Source: Caballeronia sordidicola
GTDB taxonomy: Bacteria; Pseudomonadota; Gammaproteobacteria; Burkholderiales; Burkholderiaceae
NCBI RefSeq assembly: GCF_002220365.1
Contig: NZ_MTHB01000290.1
Coordinates: 43,867 to 107,866 of the forward strand
Direction of reading: 5' to 3'
Length of the DNA: 64,000 bases
The translations under genes were made by a program, and so were the position numbers. The notes beneath the pieces were generated by a model. The model was given only the letters and a program-made list of their open reading frames with translations, ran no database searches and had not been told where the DNA came from. This document shows positions 60,405-64,000 of the stretch, one piece after another (the stretch's first letter is position 1; the number at the start of each line of letters is the position of its first letter).

Positions 60405-61628
60405 ATGCCCGAAATCATCAAGCGCCGTTCTGACCGCCGACTGATCCTGTTGCTTGGCGCGCTGGCGGCGTGCGGCCCGCTTTCCATCGATATGTATCTG
60501 CCGAGCCTGCCGGCGCTCGCCGCCTCGTTCGGCACGACCGCCGCCGCCGCGCAGATCACGCTGACCAGTTTCATGCTGGGTTTTTCGCTGGGGATGCTCG
60601 TGTACGGACCGCTCTCAGACGCCTACGGGCGCCGGCCGGTGCTGCTCGGCGGCATCGTGCTGTACACGCTTGCGAGCGTGGGGTGCGCGCTGTCGTTTTC
60701 CATCGATTCGCTGGTCATCCTGCGCTTCCTGCAGGCGCTCGGCGCAGGCTCGGCGTCGGTGCTGGCGCGGGCGATTGCACGCGATGCCCACGCGCCGTCG
60801 GACGCGGCCCGCGTGCTGTCGATGCTCGCCATTGTCACGTCGATTGGGCCATTGCTCGCACCGCTGATCGGCGGGCAGTTGCTGCTGCTGGGGGGCTGGC
60901 GCGCGGTGTTCGTCACGCTCACGCTGTTCGGCACGGTGTGCGCGGTAACTACGTATTTGCGGGTGCCGGAAACCTGGCCGCGCGAGAAGCGTGCGACTTC
61001 AGCGCTTGGGACATCGTTCGCCGCGTACGGCCGTCTTCTCACCGATCCCGTCACGTGGGGCCACACGCTATGCGGCGGCATGGCGTTCGCGTCGATGTTC
61101 GCGTACATCACCGCGACGCCGTTTGTGTATATCGACTACTTTCATGTGAAGCCGCAGCACTACGGGTTTTTCTTCGGGCTGAACATTATCGGGATCATCG
61201 GCTGGAACGTGGTGAACACGCGGCTGGTCGGGCCGCTGGGGTCGCTGAAACTGATTTCGATCGCCTCGTTTGTCAGCGTGATCGCGGCGCTGGCGACGGC
61301 GTTCGTGTGTATCACCGGGTTCGGGGGCTTGTGGTCGATCGTCGGCTGCCTGTTCTTCGTGGTCGGGGTCGTGGGTTTGTTATCGGCCAACTGCACGACT
61401 GACCTGATGCATCGATACCCACACAATGCGGGTGCAGCCGCCGCGGTGTTCGGCGCGGTGCAGCTGGCGCTCGGCGCGCTGGCGAGCGTTGCGGTCGGGA
61501 TGTTCCACGACGGTACGCCGCAGGGGATGGGAATCGTGATCGGGGTGACGGGCGTGCTGACGTTCGTCGGCCGAACGCTGGTGCTGCGCTGGCATGGCAC
61601 GCCGGTGCGGGCTGCTCGCGCAGGGTGA
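60405..61628 (+). CDS. Bcr/CflA family multidrug efflux MFS transporter
   Basis: A 407-residue proton-driven exporter with twelve membrane helices. The family markers are the early SIDMYLPSLPALAASFGTT and the motif-A-like GPLSDAYGRRPVLLGG between helices 2 and 3, followed by RFLQALGAGSASVLARAIARD. The ATG at 60405 (MPEIIKRRSDRRL) is chosen; an upstream frame opening at 60282 lacks a family match. Substrates in the family include bicyclomycin and sulfonamides; those of this protein are unknown. Single gene. Confidence 0.92.
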   Translation: MPEIIKRRSDRRLILLLGALAACGPLSIDMYLPSLPALAASFGTTAAAAQITLTSFMLGFSLGMLVYGPLSDAYGRRPVLLGGIVLYTLASVGCALSFSIDSLVILRFLQALGAGSASVLARAIARDAHAPSDAARVLSMLAIVTSIGPLLAPLIGGQLLLLGGWRAVFVTLTLFGTVCAVTTYLRVPETWPREKRATSALGTSFAAYGRLLTDPVTWGHTLCGGMAFASMFAYITATPFVYIDYFHVKPQHYGFFFGLNIIGIIGWNVVNTRLVGPLGSLKLISIASFVSVIAALATAFVCITGFGGLWSIVGCLFFVVGVVGLLSANCTTDLMHRYPHNAGAAAAVFGAVQLALGALASVAVGMFHDGTPQGMGIVIGVTGVLTFVGRTLVLRWHGTPVRAARAG

Positions 61629-61719
61629 TTGATCGACGCGCTCGCGAGCGCCACTCTGAACGTGGGCCGCTGGAGAGAAACCGGGCGCGTTGCCATGTCA
61701 GCCACGCGCCCGGCAGCAC

Positions 61720-63855
61720 TCACTTGTCGCCTACCATCTGCTGCAAGAACGTGAACGCGGTCGCTTCCACGCGGGCGATGCTTTCCGCCTCCACGCCTGC
61801 GCCGTGACCGCCGTCGCGGTTCTCCAGATACCACACGCGGTCATGCCCCAGCGCCTGCAACCGTGCCGCCATCTTGCGGGCGTGGCCGGGATGCACGCGG
61901 TCATCGGTCGCCGACGACGTGAACAGCGCCGGCGGATAAACCACATCGGCTTTCACGTTTTGATACGGCGAGTACGTCATCAGGAAGCGCAGGTCGCGGT
62001 CGTCGGCGGGGTCACCGTATTCATCGATCCACGATGCGCCTTGGAGCAGCAAGTGAAACCGCGCCATGTCGAGCAATGGCACTTCGGACAACACCGCGCC
62101 AAATAATTCCGGACGCTGGACCAGCATGACGCCGGTGAGCAAGCCGCCATTGCTGCCGCCCCGAATGGCAAGTTGTTTCGATGTCGTCACACCTGACGCC
62201 ACCAGCGCTTCGGCAACTGCGATGAAGTCATCGAAGGCGACCTGGCGCTTTTCACGCTGCGCCGCCTGATGCCACTGCGGCCCGAACTCGCCGCCGCCAC
62301 GAATGTTCGCGACTGCATACAACCCGCCGCTTTCGAGCCATGCGATGCCCGTGGTCGCGTCGTAATGCGGGTCGAGCGCAACTTCGAAACCGCCGTAGCC
62401 ATATAGCAGGCAGGGCGCGGTTTCCTGACCCTTGACGTTCGCTTTACGACCGATCAGCCAATAGGGAATAGCCACGCCATCGGTCGAAATCGCGTGACGA
62501 CGTTCAGCGACAAGACCACTCGCATCGAATTGAGCGGGAAGGCGTGCGAGCAGTTGCCATTCGCTTTGCGGCTGCGCGAAGTCGGCGTAGTAAAGCGACG
62601 GCGGCGTGAGGAAATGTTCGACGTGAACGAGCACGGTGTCGTCGCGTTCGCTGTCGATGGAATCCACGTATGACTGGCTGGCGGCCGGCAGCGCGAAATC
62701 GCGGCGGGCCCATTCGCCTTCCAGATCGGCCGGGGGGCCAAGCAATTCCACGCGCGGCGAACCATCGTCCATGCGCGACACCACCAGCCAGTGCTTCGTG
62801 AAGTCGATATCGGCGAGAACGGTTCGGCCCGACGGCGTGAACAGCACAGTGAAATTGCGCGCGCCTTTCAGGAAGGCATCGCGGCGAATGACGAGCAGCG
62901 AACCGCTCGCGTAGGTCGTTGCGCCCGATGTTGCGCCCGCTTCGTAGGACTCGCGTGGCGTGACGAACAGCCAGCCGTTCCAATGCTCCAGTTCTGCGTG
63001 CAGCGGGACATCGTATTGCTGCCACTCGCCGGTGGCTTCATCGAGCCAGTATTGCAGCGTTTCGAAGAACGACGTCGCGCGGGAAGCCAGATGCAGCTTT
63101 TCGAGTTGATCGTAGTCCACGCCGGCCGAGACATCGCGACGCTTGCCTTCGAAGACGATAGGCGCATCCGCCAGCTTCGTGCCGCGCTTCCATTTGCGGG
63201 CCTGGCGGGGGAAACCGGACGTGGTCAGTGCGGGCTTCTTGCTGTGCGCGCTATCGTCCCAGCCGACATACACCGTGTCGCGATCGATCCACGAAATGCC
63301 GTGCTTGCCAACGTCCGCAAGCGTGAAGCCGTCCTCTACGAAGCGCTGTGTTTCGATGTCGAACTCGCGGACCATGCATGCGTCCGAGCCGCCCGGCGAC
63401 AAGCTCACCAACGCCCGGTCCCAGGTCGGGTAGAGCATGTCGAAGTCATGCAGCGCCCAGCGGATGCCGTCTTTGGCGGCGCTCGTATTCAAGTCGATCT
63501 GGTCGACGTCCAGGATGGTTTGCCATTCCGGCGTGCCGGCGAGCCATTTCTGCCAAGGTGTGCGCCTGACGATGCCCAGTGGGTTCTGCTCGTCCTGCCA
63601 TGTGTTGTATCCCCAGTCGGCATAGCGCGAACAGGACACGATGCGCTCCTGCGAGGTGTAGGCCTTCGCCAGCCTCTTTGTGAGTGCGTCGGTTTCCGTG
63701 GTCTTGCCGAAGGCATCGGTCGTGCGCGCGTTCTGGGCGCTCACCCACGTGTCGACGCGGGCATTGTCAAGCGCTTCCAGTTCAATGAACGGATCGGTAC
63801 CGTTGGCGGCGTGCCATTCGAGTTCGGGATGCTGGCTGAGGAAAGAATCTGTCAT
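61720..63855 (-). CDS. Prolyl oligopeptidase family serine peptidase (S9A)
   Basis: A 711-residue peptidase. The N-terminal part is the beta-propeller that filters substrates (about residues 75-430). The C-terminal alpha/beta-hydrolase domain has the nucleophile S568 in IRGGSNGGLL, the aspartate in SSATDDRVHPGHARKMAARLQ and the histidine in ENRDGGHGAG, so the triad is complete. Long inserts and the segment TPWQKWLAG at about 100 differ somewhat from classical POP. It cleaves short peptides after proline or, in some relatives, other residues. No signal peptide is present. Single gene with part of a terminator beyond its start at the window edge. Confidence 0.93.
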   Translation of the reverse strand: MTDSFLSQHPELEWHAANGTDPFIELEALDNARVDTWVSAQNARTTDAFGKTTETDALTKRLAKAYTSQERIVSCSRYADWGYNTWQDEQNPLGIVRRTPWQKWLAGTPEWQTILDVDQIDLNTSAAKDGIRWALHDFDMLYPTWDRALVSLSPGGSDACMVREFDIETQRFVEDGFTLADVGKHGISWIDRDTVYVGWDDSAHSKKPALTTSGFPRQARKWKRGTKLADAPIVFEGKRRDVSAGVDYDQLEKLHLASRATSFFETLQYWLDEATGEWQQYDVPLHAELEHWNGWLFVTPRESYEAGATSGATTYASGSLLVIRRDAFLKGARNFTVLFTPSGRTVLADIDFTKHWLVVSRMDDGSPRVELLGPPADLEGEWARRDFALPAASQSYVDSIDSERDDTVLVHVEHFLTPPSLYYADFAQPQSEWQLLARLPAQFDASGLVAERRHAISTDGVAIPYWLIGRKANVKGQETAPCLLYGYGGFEVALDPHYDATTGIAWLESGGLYAVANIRGGGEFGPQWHQAAQREKRQVAFDDFIAVAEALVASGVTTSKQLAIRGGSNGGLLTGVMLVQRPELFGAVLSEVPLLDMARFHLLLQGASWIDEYGDPADDRDLRFLMTYSPYQNVKADVVYPPALFTSSATDDRVHPGHARKMAARLQALGHDRVWYLENRDGGHGAGVEAESIARVEATAFTFLQQMVGDK

Positions 63856-63974
63856 GTCGGGGAGGCCGCCTGCTTTGCGTTGCCGGTGGATGCGCCGGCG
63901 TGTTCGGGAGTTCAGAAGGGGGATTGTGCCTGATGGCCGCCCAGCTGGTTTTTAAGCTTGCGGCGCAGCAACGT

Positions 63975-64000
63975 AAAAAGCCGCGCAGCCCTTGCGGGCT
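63975..64000. terminator. Probable terminator cut by the window edge
   Basis: An A run followed by GCCGCGCAGCCC, loop TTGC, and then GGGCT, which begins the complement and breaks off at position 64000. Likely the bidirectional terminator of a gene to the right. Confidence 0.6.

Overview
The window looks like chromosomal DNA of a Burkholderiaceae betaproteobacterium, most likely Paraburkholderia or Caballeronia. This is a judgement from gene content and order: spoT followed by greB, an OmpC/OpcP-type general porin, a ribD-ribE-ribBA-ribH-nusB set with hemL, high GC, and the overall codon style. No integrase, transposase, rRNA operon or CRISPR array is visible. Most of the sequence is ordinary core genome. 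The interest lies in one biosynthetic cluster and several small or broken loci.

Layout. 1-4530: the 3' end of spoT, a lone NinX-like phage-family gene, two identical tRNA-Arg genes, greB, a porin, a candidate small RNA and a small TTG-start gene. 4890-11790: an exonuclease/GIY-YIG fusion protein, a secreted chorismate mutase, an unlisted 49-residue ORF, tRNA-Thr, fructose-1,6-bisphosphatase and aminopeptidase N. 12040-19180: a DUF4136 lipoprotein, then six plus-strand genes, nearly all overlapping by 4 bp, that form a phosphonate pathway. These are a CDP-alcohol phosphatidyltransferase, a 2-oxoglutarate/Fe(II) oxygenase, a flippase-like membrane protein, a nucleotidyltransferase, PEP mutase fused to a second nucleotidyltransferase, and phosphonopyruvate decarboxylase. 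20105-28940: a minus-strand purine operon (xdhA-xdhB-xdhC-adenine deaminase-NCS2 permease-guaD). 29400-35300: dsbB, an amidase, a DUF4160/DUF2442 pair behind a perfect palindrome, and a decayed RND efflux locus. 35395-45200: hemN, a YkgJ protein, a DUF1439 lipoprotein, uppP, trmB, tRNA-Gly, yggT, an EthD-like protein, a DUF2520 protein, a threonine dehydratase-like enzyme and a frameshifted lysE. 45277-51138: asparaginase, ubiD, a lytic transglycosylase and an aminotransferase. 51156-60000: nusB, ribH, a ribBA whose cyclohydrolase II half has lost its zinc cysteines, a CUT2 sugar ABC transporter sitting between ribBA and ribE, then ribE, ribD and hemL. 60405-64000: an MFS drug exporter and a prolyl oligopeptidase.

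How the genes work together. The phosphonate cluster reads as a route from PEP to phosphonoacetaldehyde, followed by nucleotidyl activation and transfer onto a lipid or other alcohol, with a membrane protein that could flip the product. No aminotransferase or alcohol dehydrogenase that would finish a usual head group is present, so the product is open. The purine operon converts adenine and guanine to hypoxanthine and xanthine, oxidises them to urate and includes the uptake permease. The rib genes give the pyrimidine branch, lumazine and riboflavin synthase, but cyclohydrolase II activity must probably come from another locus.
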